This document shows, in pieces, positions 35,021-46,639 of a stretch of 64,000 bases of DNA; the stretch's first letter is position 1, and each line of letters begins with the position of its first letter. The position numbers were made by a program, and so were the translations under genes. Origin of the DNA: Cristatella mucedo (taxonomy: Eukaryota > Bryozoa > Phylactolaemata > Cristatellidae); assembly GCA_009760855.2 (NCBI GenBank), contig WPIO01000008.1, positions 1,060,001-1,124,000 on the forward strand, written 5' to 3'. The notes under the pieces are model-generated. The model was not told the DNA's origin, made no database searches, and was given only the letters and a program-made list of their open reading frames with translations.

Positions 35021-35021
35021 G

Positions 35022-35185
35022 GTTACCTGTGGACTACTCGCTTTGCTGAGTCATAGTAGTTTCATCACGGAAGACAACGCCGAGCCATCATGCTACGTGC
35101 CACAAGTGCACCATCTTGCTGCATGACTTCTCCCTTTAATTAGTGAAGAGAGATAAACTGCCACGTTGCACCTATTGAGGCAGGG
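35022..35185. repeat. Repeat D, copy 1
   Basis: Shares ACCTGTGGACT, GCTGAGTCA, TCACGGAAGACAA, AAGTGCACCATCTTGC and CTTTAATTA in the same order with 59437-59605. No Pol III boxes, no coding potential and no obvious tail, so the class is unknown. Confidence 0.7.
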
Positions 35186-35189
35186 CCTG

Positions 35190-36355
35190 CCAGGGCATGC
35201 CAGAGTTTTCGTTCGTACGAAAGTGCCGACCTCTGCCGATGCCAGCCCTAGATGGTGAACTGCTGCCCTCGATCGGTCCCGGCGTCTACAAGCAGCAGTC
35301 AAGCAGCATAGTGTTGCATCGTACGGCGGCCACGGCCTGGGGCGGCCACCGCCACAGCTGCTGCTGCCTGTCACTCTGGTGGCAGGAGTCGGCGTGCCCT
35401 ATGCGTTCTAGATCAGCACAAGAGCGCTCGAGTGCAAGGGGCATGTGCACCGGCGGGGCACAAGCCCCTTGCACTCGTGCTGGCTCAAGCTATTAAAGCA
35501 GCCAAGATCATTTATTGCTGCCCGATCATGGACACGACACGTGGCTGCCGGCTTCGACGTCCCGTCGTCCTGTCCTCACTCATGGCCAGCTAGCCAGGCA
35601 GGCAGTCAGCAGCATGGGGAGGGGCAACCAGGGGTCACCGCTTTGGAGGGCACGAAGCAAACTGCCCTGGGACCTTAAACCCCGCTCAACCGACGGGGAT
35701 TGGGGTGGTGAAGGAGGAAGAGGAGGGTGCCTGCAAGCAACGTCTCAGAGCCCAGTCTGAAACGACTGTCGGTCAGCAGCTGCCATTGTAGCGGCACACA
35801 GAGCGCACGGCGCTGCACAGCCACGGGGCCGACGATGGGCACGAATGAATCGAAGCTTGACCGCTCGACCGAACACTTTCAGCTCCCCTTGATGGAGACC
35901 CCCCCCCATGCCCACGTCGGGCGGAGGGTGGAGAGGGTGAGAGGTTCCGGCACAGGGCGACCGGTCAACATTCGAATGCGAACGCAGGCAAGCACAGCCA
36001 GGAGCTGCCGCTCGGGGAAGCGAAGGCCAGGCAGCCATAGAGTTCCGTCGAGTGCCATTAGGCAGTGTCACGTGTGCTGCTCGGAAGCAGGCCACTCGTG
36101 TGAACTTGCCTCTGCAAAATACCGAGTTCCAATCGCCTCTCATTCCGGAGGAGGTCGTGTTCGGGCTGGGTCGGGTTGGGTCAGGTACCCATGTCATTAG
36201 GATCAGCTGTAGTAATCGCACCTTTGTCATTTGCAGCCTACGTGGGTCCCTCTTGCTGTATGGCTCGTAATTATCTATCATTAACTAGCAAGCACATTAT
36301 GACTATTCATGCTTGACTGCCGCAGAAATTGCCTTGTTTCGTCATTTTCTTAATG
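35190..36355. other. Unassigned sequence
   Basis: Several overlapping frames of 60-180 codons on both strands, none with a recognised domain. The inverted motif GTGCAAGGGGC / GCCCCTTGCAC lies at 35432-35474 (arms of about 11 bases). C-run at 35902-35908. Confidence 0.3.
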
Positions 36356-36356
36356 G

Positions 36357-36592
36357 GACTCTCTCTCTCTCTACTCACTCCTCTCTCCGATCTATCTGTT
36401 TCTCTCATTCCTTTCCTCCTCTTTCCCCTCTCTCTCTCCCTCTCTTGTTCTGTCTGTATGTTTCTCTGTTTCTCTCTCTCTCGGTCTCTGTCTCTCTCGG
36501 TCTCTGTCTCTCTCGTTCTCTCTCTTTCTCTCACTCTCCCTCTCCCTCTCTCTCCCTCTCCTCTCTCTCTCTCTCACCGTCTCTGTCTCAAA
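36357..36592. repeat. Imperfect (CT)n microsatellite
   Basis: CT repeats with TCGGTCTCTGTC and TTTCTC interruptions. Confidence 0.93.
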
Positions 36593-36639
36593 AAGAGCGC
36601 CAGTGAGCACACAAGCACGTCAAGCACCCACCACCCACA

Positions 36640-37230
36640 TTATCGGCTCAATGCCTGTCTCGACTGGTATGCTCTCGCAAGCTTAAAAATAATAGTAATA
36701 ACAAAATATGTATCTAGCATTCCTGCCTCCCACATCTCGGTGAGTGCACAGCCATAGCATTCTATTGCTGCCCCCATGGCAACAGGGACTGCAGCTTCCC
36801 TCTCTCTCCTTTTCTGTGCATCTAAAAAATACTGGAAGGTTCCACGATGCTCCACTCTTCCCTGGACACGTTCAGGGAGTAGCAAATGCTTCTTCTGCTG
36901 CAGACTCTTCACTTCTCCAGCGAATCTCCAAAGCCGCACAAGAAGCAGAAGCGTAGCTGCAGAAGCGCTGAGGTGAGTCTGTTCGGGCATTCGGTTTCGT
37001 GCTTTGCCGTAAACAGCAGTCGCACTGCTCCCCTCACTCTGGACAGCACAGTATGCATGCAGCACACATCTGCAGCTGCTCCAAACATGAATGACGATGT
37101 GCAAACAGGCATGCAGGCACTGGGTGCCAGCCCGGGTGCCAGCCGACGGGTGTGCCATTCCGAGCAAGTGCCGTGGGCCCAGTTGTCGCTTGACCGAGTT
37201 CGGCTTGGGCTCCGTGGCCGAGGCTTCCAA
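36640..37230 (-). other. 196-codon open frame, function unknown
   Basis: One of the longer frames in complex sequence, running through several possible Met starts. No signal peptide, repeat or family motif is recognised. A plus-strand frame overlaps it (36886-37281), so coding status is ambiguous; an exon of a host gene cannot be excluded. Confidence 0.12.
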
Positions 37231-37234
37231 CTCC

Positions 37235-38795
37235 TCCCCGAAGCCTCGGCTTCGTCATCGCGGCCTTCTCGAAATGACTGACACGTCCACTACCCGATGA
37301 CTACCAGTTCACTACACAGCACAACGAGTGCACGAACCAGCAACGCGTGCTTCTGGTCTCCTGCATCCGCAAGCACTCAGCAAACCCAGTGGCTAGGTCA
37401 CGGCCACGTGAAGCTTTGAGGAATGCAGCCACGCGAACTTAACGCGTCGCTGCCCAACAAGCAGGTTAGCAAAGCGCGCGAGCGTCGCAATTGCATACTC
37501 TACTGGGGGGGGGGGAGAAGTCCCGCTGCTGCTGCTACTACTGCTTAGGCTCAGGTGCCACTGTCTGTACCACAGTCTGAGCCGCCCTATCCGTTTTACC
37601 ACCTACCAAGGTAACTGTTGCCCAGCTAATACGGTGGTGGCATCTTAGAGCATATATAAGGGGCGAGCTTCCTGCTATGAGCGCAGTGCCCATTGCAGAA
37701 AGTGCAAAATGGTAGCCAGCACGGTACCTGGCATATTCTTAATTACCGGCAGCAGCTCGAGCGCCTGTGGTCAGGAGAAGAGCCTGTGGCAGGAAGCAGA
37801 TAAGCTGAACCACTGACAATCCCAGCATCGAGGATCAGCAGCTTTAATTAATCCAAGCCACCTGGGCAAGAAAGTCATGGAGCTGCAGAGTCACCAGTCG
37901 ACCAGGTCAGAGGTCGACTATTCGGGCAAAACTCCAAACAGGTAGTGCCTGCTTCTGCTACCGTTGCTCAGCCTGCTCTGCAATCAGCCAGCTCCGCGCC
38001 CCAGGCCGCAGAGAGCTCGGGCATTCGCGGCCGTGGCAAGCATGCCACAGCGGCTGCGTATGCTGCTGCTGCTGCCGCCGCTGAAGCCGGAAGGCCTCGA
38101 CAACAACACGGTGGAAGCAGCTGCTGCCGGATGCCGCTGCCTTCGCGCCGTCGCCAGCACTCGCGGGGAGCTGGAAGCAGGCGAGCTCAGTGCCGCGTCT
38201 GGTGCAAGCCGGCAGCCGATGGCTACGAACAGACAGACTGGTCCGCCCAGACTAGTCGGCCGTGTCGAGACGACTCGTCGAATGCCGCAGCTCGAATGCC
38301 GCGAAAGGCATTCGATCGATGTGTGGCGCTTGTACGCACCGACGATTGAATACGACGAATGCTTTTTAGCGGAGCGAGCGGACCAAGCTAGGCAAAGCCA
38401 GGCGGCCGACCGTTGCTGCAGCAGCGCGCACCGGGCACGCCGGAGCCCAGTGGATTGGCTCGACAGTAGCAGCATTTGCTGTTGAAGCGTTTCGGTCGGC
38501 GTTCGGGGCAGCCTTGGGCAGCAGAAAGATTCGCTCTGTGGCGACCAGCGAGGCCAAAGAGGCAGATAGTTGTGTGCTCGAACCCGCCCTGCGAGCTGCG
38601 ACTGTGCCAGCGTTCCGAAGCCATGGTCTCGCCACACAGACTGACAAACATCTAGTGTGCCTCAAGCTTGCAGCAGCAGCAACACCAGAAGCAGCAGCAG
38701 CAGTAGTAGTCTCCCCTCCAATAGGCAGCATCAGTCTCAGTAAAAGTGAAAGTGTGTGCTCTTGGTTCTCAGCGTAGAAAGGGTATGAAAGGCAT
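37235..38795. other. Unassigned, GC-moderate sequence
   Basis: Contains a G-run at 37506-37516 and short CAG/GCA runs near 38671-38705. Overlapping frames of 120-217 codons at 37945-38731 on both strands have no recognised domain. Confidence 0.3.
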
Positions 38796-38799
38796 GGTG

Positions 38800-38945
38800 G
38801 GAATGGAAAGGTATTTCGGCAAACGTTTCACGACCCGGGTCGTGGTTTCAAGTCCTGCAGAGGACAAGTCTTACCCATGGCGATCGAGCGGCGATGGCAG
38901 CCGCCACGGCTCCCATGTCCGCTGAGCACTGTAAATAAGGATGGA
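38800..38945 (+). mobile_element. SINE-1 variant
   Basis: GGGTCGTGGTTTCAAGTCCTGCAG carries a B-box-like core. It is followed by ACCCATGGCGATCG and GATGGCAGCCGCCACGGCTC, which aligns with the SINE-1 body GTGATGATAGCCGTCAAGGTTC. The A-box side is decayed. Confidence 0.55.
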
Positions 38946-38964
38946 TGCTTAATCGCTTGCCGAC

Positions 38965-39095
38965 CTGTTTTGGCCCAGGGGTCGAGGATCGAGCCTTTAA
39001 TTGCCAAGGTCGCCGGCTCAAGCCCTGCCTTACGGTTGTAGCGCCTGGATAGAGATTAAGTTCTCTGTAGATTATGTACAGGTGAATTGCACTTA
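38965..39095 (+). mobile_element. SINE-2 copy
   Basis: A box TGGCCCAGGGG (exact), AAGGTCGCCGGCTCAAGCCC in the B-box position, then GCGCCTGGATAGAGATTAAG and TTCTCTGTAG with a broken stem-loop, and ACAGGTGAATTGC. It lies directly behind the SINE-1 variant, in the same orientation. Confidence 0.82.
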
Positions 39096-39614
39096 TTCTT
39101 GTCATCATTTACTTAAATTTTTACGAGTATGCCACGACATCCCCGGCTGGACTCATCGACGCCCCTGAACGCCTTAACGCTATAACGTGGAGGGGGCGGT
39201 TCTTTAGGCTGTCAGAGTGTGGCGCTGCAGTAGGACGCGATGCCGACGCCAGCGAGCACTCTCGCCGTTCTATTGGTCTCAGTGATCTTCCTTCTCGACC
39301 GTAGTGTTTGCGAACACGGGCTCCGGTTTCAGCCGCTGACCGCGGTAAGGGGGCGTCTGTGAAAGCAAACGAACGGCACCTTCAGAAGCTGTCGGTCAGC
39401 CGAGGGGCTCGCCGGCCGCGAAGCCGAAGACAAAGGAGCGGTCCGCCGTTGGGGCAGGCTCTCCAGGCCGCTCGTGTACTACTCGTCTTGGATCAGCGAG
39501 GCGCTTTGTCTTCCTGAAAGGCGCTGCTAGAGACACGGGGTCGAGAGGCTGAAAAACATGCAGCCAAAGCGAAGTGCAAGTGGAGATTGTCTCGTGGTCT
39601 CGTGCGAGATTAAG

Positions 39615-39801
<187 letters not shown>

Positions 39802-39804
39802 GCC

Positions 39805-40285
39805 ACGGATGCCTGACAAAAGAAGAGGTCGAACAGGGTGGCATGGGTAACAAAGGAGGGAGAGTGTGCCAGCTAAATACACACAGAGAGACGCAGAAGG
39901 ACTTGTACATATGTGGGCGACAGAGGAGGGAGGCGCGGACAATGTAGTAGATCCCGATGAGTACCTGCCCTATGGGCACCTGCCTTAAGGGCACCCACTG
40001 AGCACCTGTCACAGTACCTGGGGGCTGTCGTCAATTACTTGCAAAAAGGGGACACGCTGGCTTTCTGACTGCCTGCTCAGGTAAATGCTTCTCCATAAGC
40101 CGGAAGTGTGTCAATGCATCCTACTTAAAGTGGCAGTGTTCCATTCATTCTTCAGCCGTCCATTGAGGTCATTGCAGAGATGATAAATTATCGTATCGCC
40201 TGGGAATCGCAGGTGCCAATCCCCACGACGACGATGGCAATAGTGGCCAGAAACTGGCGCCCTGGAGCCATACCACGGAGTGGAA
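39805..40285. other. Unassigned sequence
   Basis: Holds a GAGTACCTGCC/GGGCACCTGCC/GAGCACCTGTC motif series (39959-40010). A possible SINE-1-like scrap at 40195-40275 is too weak to call. Confidence 0.3.
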
Positions 40286-40336
40286 GCTCCCTAGAAATAA
40301 ATAAATAAATAAATATATATGTATATATATATATAA
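40286..40336. repeat. (AAAT)n and (TA)n
   Basis: Short AAAT run then TATATA, followed by a duplicated ATCCTCTAGCG. Confidence 0.93.
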
Positions 40337-40355
40337 TCCTCTAGCGAATCCTCTA

Positions 40356-40485
40356 GCGGGCGATCCTTTATTGCCAACTGCAATCGGTGGTGACTGGCCG
40401 TTAAGGCTCTCCTGCTGCTATACAAATTTGAAGCTGTTATTATTATGTTATTATTATTATGAAGCTATTACATCAGCTATGATTT
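40356..40485 (+). mobile_element. SINE-1 3' half
   Basis: GGGCGATCCTTTATTGCC, CAATCGGTGGTGACTGGCCG, AAGGCTCTCCTGCTGCTATAC and an ATT-rich tail ending in ATCAGCTATGA. Head lost. Confidence 0.75.
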
Positions 40486-40679
40486 TTTCTTAGATCCGTA
40501 GGTAGATACATCAGAGGCGAGAGAAGAGCTATAAATTCAACCCTACAGCTGAGTCATTGTTGGGGGCGTACTTGCTCGGATGACGTGTCCTGTAGTAGGC
40601 TAGACGTTTAAGGAAAAGTCAACCCTCTCTTCGGAGCTCGAGAAACTCAATAAACCCAAAAACTCAAGCTATTCTTAGC

Positions 40680-41290
40680 CCCCGCCCGCCACGCCCCGAG
40701 CTCGACGAATAACTTTGGCTAACGAGTTGTCCGGCCTCGAGCCGGTCCTGGCTCGAGTCTCGCCGCCCGCGCATGTGCTACTTCCGCTGCCGCGAGCGCA
40801 GCTGCTGCCGGAGCGACGCCGCCATCGCCCTACACCTATTCGCACGGTCTTCACTTTCGAAGCGCTGCCGCCGTCTCGAGCGCGAGGCTCTCACGCGGCT
40901 CACACTGCTTTGCGAAACTCACAAAGCGCTCTGCTTTGCGTGCCAGCGCTTGAGAAACGAAGACTCGCGAAGGCTAGTGAGCGGCTTCAGCGTAGTGCCT
41001 GAAGCTTTCGAAAGCTGTTCACCGACCGGCAAAGCAATGCCTGTCCTCGCTGCTCGCGAGCGTCCGAGTCACGTGTGTGACGAGAGTCGCGTGTGCGGCG
41101 AGAGTCGCGTGCCGGTCAGTGCCTAGCGGACAATTCGTTCTGCTCGGCTCGGCGGCTCGGCGGAGGCGAGAGGGGCTGCTGGCGCTCGCGTGCTGCTGGC
41201 GCTCGACGAGATCGACGCCGCCATTCGCGACGGTGACGGTGCGCGACTGGCGACTGGCGAATCGCCCTCTGAAGTCTATCTGTGGTCTTA
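40680..41290. other. CpG-rich segment
   Basis: High CG density with GAGTCGCGTGTG-type repeats near 41082-41112 and CGGCTCGGCGG. Frames on both strands reflect composition. Possible CpG island. Confidence 0.4.
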
Positions 41291-41377
41291 AGTAGTCGAG
41301 AAAGCGTACTGGCGTACTTGCCGATTTATTGGCGAGCTGACTCGGCAACAGGAATGCCATGCAACGATGATAACAGT

Positions 41378-41655
41378 AATAATAGCAACAACAATAATAA
41401 TAATAATAATACACTCGATAAAGCGCCCTCAGAGAGCTCGATCGCTTTCTAGGAGCTTTGCATTTGCTGCAAAGGGAACACGATCGAATGGCGAGTGTTG
41501 TCATGCTCGATAAACAGCATGAATGACACGGCTAGGGGTTGACATGCACAGGGTCAGCATGCAACTGTGGCTAGTGGCAGCATGCATAAGTGTCAGCACG
41601 CACAAGCGCATAAAGGGCGAATCACAGGGAGACCCACTAAATGCTGCCATAAACA
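41378..41655 (-). mobile_element. LINE-A 3' UTR
   Basis: AAT tail at 41390-41410 and the stem-loop as GCGCCCTCAGAGAGCTCGATCG on the plus strand. The full 3' UTR with GCATGCTG/GCATGCAACTG motifs follows, up to the GGGTCTCCCTGTGATTC stop-codon region. Unlike other copies it has many intact CG sites, in keeping with its CpG-rich surroundings. Confidence 0.82.
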
Positions 41656-41682
41656 GGTTATAAGGTACCTTTATCGCGCCGT

Positions 41683-42045
41683 TCAAGCTGGCCCGTAATA
41701 AAAGCCGAGAATGCAAATTCGGTGGAAGGAGATTACGGAAGGAAGTGGACGGAGCACGGAGATTACGACGCGCTATCATGACGTATTGGCTCTCGAGACG
41801 TCCAGGCCGGCTGGTTGGCTGGCTGGGGAGGGGTCTCGGCGTGGGCCGGCTGAGGGGAAAGAATACTCAAGCTGGCCCGTAATAAAAGCTGACGACCAAA
41901 TTTGAATGCCGAGCAAGAGATTGCACTCGCTATCTTGACGTATTGGCTCTCAATGCGTCCATGTCGGCCGGTCTTCCGGCAGGCTGGCTGGGAGGGGGGA
42001 ATCGCGGCACGAGCCTGGCTGAGGGAAAGAATTGCGAAATGGCAC
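41683..42045. repeat. Two-copy tandem repeat of about 184 bp
   Basis: TCAAGCTGGCCCGTAATAAA begins at 41683 and again at 41867. Both units share ATGACGTATTGGCTCTC, GGCCGGCTGG/GGCAGGCTGGCTGG, GGGGAGGG and GCTGAGGG.AAAGAAT. The units are well diverged. Confidence 0.85.
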
Positions 42046-42196
42046 CTGCCCAGTGTCCCAGGCTCTCTGCTTTTTTAATATATAAATCTCTCTACATGTC
42101 CTTCTCAATGCTGGCTCGAAAAAAACTCATCTGCCGCGTCGAATCGACGAATACCTGCTGCTGGCTGAACTGACTAGCACACCAGAAGCAGATATG

Positions 42197-42375
42197 TATC
42201 ACGGTGCACTCTGTATCACGGTGCACTCTGTATCACGGTGCACTCTGTATCACGGTCCACTCTGTATCACGGTCCACTCTGTATCACGGTCCACTCTGTA
42301 TCACGGTGCACTCTGTATCACGGTGCACTCTGTATCACGGTGCACTCTGTATCACGGTGCACTCTGTATCACGGT
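42197..42375. repeat. 17-bp tandem repeat, 11 occurrences
   Basis: TATCACGGTGCACTCTG repeats every 17 bases. Units 4-6 carry GTCC instead of GTGC; the other complete units carry GTGC. Since 17 is not a multiple of 3, all three frames cycle through the same peptide. Confidence 0.97.
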
Positions 42376-42884
42376 CGTTCTTCACGTTCGAGCCCTTCTG
42401 GCATCGAGTGCTACCGCATATGTAATGCTGTCTTTCAGCGTGTCCACCTTGTACGACCTCCTCGATGCCTCGATCTCGGCATACAGTCGCCCTCCTCCTG
42501 TTTGGCTCCCTCTTTTTCCAACCATCCCATCATGCATTAGCTAATTAGCTTTTCCGTTGAAGCTTTTATGTCATGCTGAAAGTTTCTTATGCAAGGCGGG
42601 CATTCGTGAACTGACAGGAAGCCGTGGAAAAACTCAAGTCAGAGCTACTTTATTAATAGCGAAGCACGTGCGTGCCCCGAGCGACACATTGCATACTCTC
42701 CATGGTCCTGTGATTGGGCAGGAATTTGCAGAGCCCTGCCGACTACCACCCTCGTCCGCTAAGGTTGGGCCATTTCAGGAATAGCTCTCTCAAACCCTGG
42801 TACCATGTCTGTACCGAATATCCCCTCTCACTCTCTCTCTTTTCTTCTTGTACACACACAACCCCTCTTTCTCTCGCCGTCTTT
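42376..42884. other. Unassigned sequence
   Basis: No recognised gene or repeat; CT-rich near 42826-42880. Confidence 0.3.
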
Positions 42885-42975
42885 AAAATTTATAATTCCT
42901 TTGTATAGCGCCCCAAGAGAAATTAAGGTATCTTCAGACTGTTAACATATGCCACGGAGGTCGAGCCCACGCCCT
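42885..42975 (-). mobile_element. SINE-2 3' half
   Basis: Plus-strand TTTGTATAGCGCCCCAAGAG and GGTCGAGCCCACG correspond to the SINE-2 tail and B-box region on the minus strand. The middle (AATTAAGGTATCTTCAG) is diverged. Confidence 0.68.
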
Positions 42976-43149
42976 CACTCACGCACGAGTGTTCGCACGC
43001 ACAGGCTATTCTTTTCTCTCATCCATTTCCTCTCTTACTCACATAGACACACACGAGCTCGCACACACACATGTACACATGTTCTCTATCAGTTACGTAC
43101 CTCCTCTGTCACTCTCTTAACTTTTCATTCAAACGCGGCCGTACATGCA

Positions 43150-43921
<772 letters not shown>

Positions 43922-44900
43922 AGCCGCGCCCGGCACTAGCGCGAGTACACGTGTCCGGATTTTCCGTCGCCCCTCGTTTCTTGAGCACATTATTTTCCCA
44001 TGACGATCGACTGCTCCGACGGCGACGGCAGCCGTCGCCGACGACACTCGGTCGTGCGCCGAGCCATTTCAGTAGCTCTCTCGCCCACTCCACCAGTCGC
44101 GCTGCCCGCACTGGTCCTGCGTCCCGCCTTTTCGTAGTAGCTGGTCTCGATCTGCACCTAAACCGTGCTGTCATTGGATGTCCTCATCGCTGTCGATCGG
44201 AGGGACAGTCGCGCTTGTGACTTGACGCTTGCAGACGACCCGCGCGGTCGTCTGCCTTCGTTCTGTCTCACTTCGCCTTCGAGATGTTCGCTAGCGGACG
44301 CGGCGCCCACGAGAAACATTCGCAGGCGTCCGCCGTTGCCGCTATTCGAAATTGACAACCGCTCGGCAGTGACGAGTCGTCATTTGAATGCAGCCAGCCA
44401 GCCACACGATGGTGCAATGATGGCGCCGGCCACCACCGGAAACCGCATAATTAAAAGTCTCGAAAGATCGCGCGATGACGCCCGGGCTTCCGAGAACCGC
44501 CAACTGAGCGCTACCTGGGCCGCGTCAGCGTCCTCTCCTCACCGCTCCGACGAGGGCAAAGGGCAGGCAGGGCACTTCAAATGCGGACGCTGCCAGCTGT
44601 TGCGCACGCGCGGCGGAGGTACGAAGATGCGGTACGCGTGCAGACGGGGCGTCGACGACCCTCGGTTGACCCCCATCCCCCCTGGTTGACTTGCCAACTT
44701 CCGACGAGCCATACACGCGCACGCGCGGCCGCGCTAGTCCGGAGACGCACCGCTCGCACCGGCGGATGGTCGTCGATTCGGCCATCGTGCGAAGCGAAGT
44801 GCTGCGTAGAAACGACAAAAACGAAGGCGCGGAGAGAGACCGGCCCGCGCACGCAGCAAACCGCCGGCGGCGGGCTTCCTTCCATCCGAGCTACCGCTCG
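43922..44900. other. CpG-rich segment
   Basis: Starts abruptly at the end of the CT tract with GCCGCGCCCGGCACTAGCGCG. Several overlapping frames of 65-175 codons occur on both strands, with no recognisable domain. CpG-island-like. Confidence 0.4.
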
Positions 44901-45094
44901 TTTTATATCCGCAGACCCACCGTCATTATTATGTTATTATCATGGCGTTATTAGTTATTAAGTTGTGTTTTAGTTATTTTATTATATTATGTTATCAGTG
45001 TGTTACTGTAGCGGTTGTTATTACGTTCATAACGTTATTAAGCGGCTGCGAGCCGCATCCGGTGTTCCGCCGGGTGCAGGAGAGGCATTATGTA

Positions 45095-45250
45095 ATTCGT
45101 AATCCACTAGTATAGCGCCCTAAGAGAACTGTTGGTTCCGCTGTATCATGGAAGCGTACGACGTCAGCGAAAATCAACGAAGAACAGCGGATCCTATAAT
45201 AATAGCAATACACTTGCTACAGCGTCCCCAGAGAACTCCATCTCGTTCTA
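45095..45250 (-). mobile_element. SINE-2 and LINE-A tail scraps
   Basis: 45100-45130 (TAGTATAGCGCCCTAAGAGAACT) is a SINE-2 tail. 45197-45250 (AATAATAGCAATACACTTGC, then AGAGAACTCCATCTCGTTCT) is a LINE-A tail. Both are on the minus strand and fragmentary. Confidence 0.6.
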
Positions 45251-45394
45251 CACTGAAATTCTCCGGGGCCAGGATCGGCCATGTCGGTCACGTGCTCTTG
45301 CTCTGCTTCCTGCAATCGCTAATGCGCTGCCTACGCCGTATTGCTGACGCCATCTTTTGCTGTGCGCGCGCGACTGCTCACACAAACATAACTA

Positions 45395-45468
45395 GACCTA
45401 AATCTCTGTCCACGTGCCTCGCGTATGCCGCAGCAGGACTCGAGCCCTCGACCTCGGTCGTCGAAGAC
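45395..45468 (-). mobile_element. SINE-2 B-box fragment
   Basis: GGACTCGAGCCCTCGACCTC on the plus strand is the SINE-2 B-box and GAGGTCG stem. It joins LINE-A coding sequence at about 45469. Confidence 0.6.
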
Positions 45469-46330
45469 GGGTGTAGCGTTCCAAAGTGACCTCTCGTTAG
45501 ACGACCACATCAGCTCCACAGTCAAATCTGCCTACTTTCAGCTACACGACATTGCTAAAATTCGGGCTTGTTTAGATAAGGATACCACGTCTAAGTTAGT
45601 CCATGCATTCGTGACATCCCGTCTCGATTTTTGGAATCCAAGTCTACAAATACCTCGTACAAACCTCAAATCCTTTGGAGACCGTGCATTTAGTTAATAA
45701 TAATAATAATAATGCACTTGATAGAGCCCCCTCAGAGAACTTAATCTCTTTCTAGGCGCTTTACATTTGCTGCAAAGTGAAATGCAATTGAATGGTAAGT
45801 AAAATCATGCTTGAAAAACAAACAAAATGAATAATATGGTTAGGGGTGACATGCACAGGGTCAGCATGCAAATGTGGTTAGTGGCAGCATGCACAGTGTC
45901 AGCACGCATAATTAGATGAAGGACGAATCACAGGGACCCACTAAATGCTGTCCTAAATAGGTGTGTTTTTAAGTTCCTTTTAAATGCGGTAAGGTCAGGG
46001 GATGTTCTGACGCAGGTCGGGAGGGAGTTCCAGGCTTCGGGAGCATACGAACTAAATGCACGGTCTCCAAAGGATTTAAGGTTTGTATGAGGTATTTCTA
46101 GACTGTTGGATTCCGAAAAGCGGGTGGTACGATGCTTGGCCTGATGGGGTAGTATATCTGAGAGATAGGCTGGAGCTATAGAATGAAGGGACCTAAAAGT
46201 GAGCGACAAAACTTTGAAGTCAATCCGTTGCTTGACTGAACTTGAAGGAACTCCGTTGCTTGACTAGTTCGTATGCTCTCAACGCCTGCAACTCACTCCC
46301 GACTTGTGTCAGAACATCCCCTGAATCAAG
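45469..46330 (+). mobile_element. LINE-A copy split by another LINE-A
   Basis: The plus-strand frame (45425-45697) reads GVAFQSDLSLDDHISSTVKSAYFQLHDIAKIRACLDKDTTSKLVHAFVTSRLDFW, then an internal deletion to LQIPRTNLKSFGDRAFS. It stops at 45695 where a minus-strand LINE-A begins, and resumes at 46265 with the codons for SYALNACNSLPTCVRTSP. The flanking sequence joins cleanly when 45696-46264 is removed. Confidence 0.88.
45696..46264 (-). mobile_element. LINE-A copy inserted in the opposite strand
   Basis: Its (ATT)n tail starts at 45696 (plus strand AAT repeats). The stem-loop, full 3' UTR and an intact 93-codon C-terminal frame (46209-45928: RSLHSIAPAYLSDILPHQAKHRTT, KSFGDRAFSSYAPEAWNSL, LKTHLFRTAF) follow. 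The pentamer TAGTT lies at both edges (45691-45695, 46265-46269), a likely target-site duplication. The 5' end carries a short duplication of TCCGTTGCTTGAC (46224 and 46252). Confidence 0.9.
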
Positions 46331-46494
46331 AATCTAGAAGCAACGCCCGCTGCACATGGGCGAAACAGCGGTGCCATTTTCCTCCTCCTCGTCTTCTCTG
46401 CTAGTTGCTCGTTTGGGCCTCGTCCGGCTCTGCCAACTCGGGGACGGCGGGGGGGGGGGGCGTTCCGCGCGCCCTAGTGCGTCGCGAACAGCCC

Positions 46495-46635
46495 GGAAGT
46501 TAGGGCGCTCGCTCTTTAGGACCGAGGTCGTGCGTTCAAATCCAGCAGTTTTTATTATGCCATCTGCGCAAGCGGTGGCGAAAGCCACCAAGCGGCTCGT
46601 CTTCCGCTCTAAAAACGGGGCAGCTAATTCGGCGA
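46495..46635 (+). mobile_element. SINE-1 copy, diverged
   Basis: AGGGCGCTCGCTCTT, GACCGAGGTCGTGCGTTCAA (B-box GTTCAAATC at 46533-46541), then GCGCAAGCGGTGGCGAAAGCC, CGGCTCGTCTTCCGCTCT and a CAGCTAAT end. Same order as the 48600 copy. Confidence 0.7.
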
Positions 46636-46639
46636 ATAC

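Noticed and set aside
37945-38731. Several frames of 120-217 codons
   Set aside because: They overlap on opposite strands, have no recognisable motif, and fit chance openness in GC-moderate DNA.
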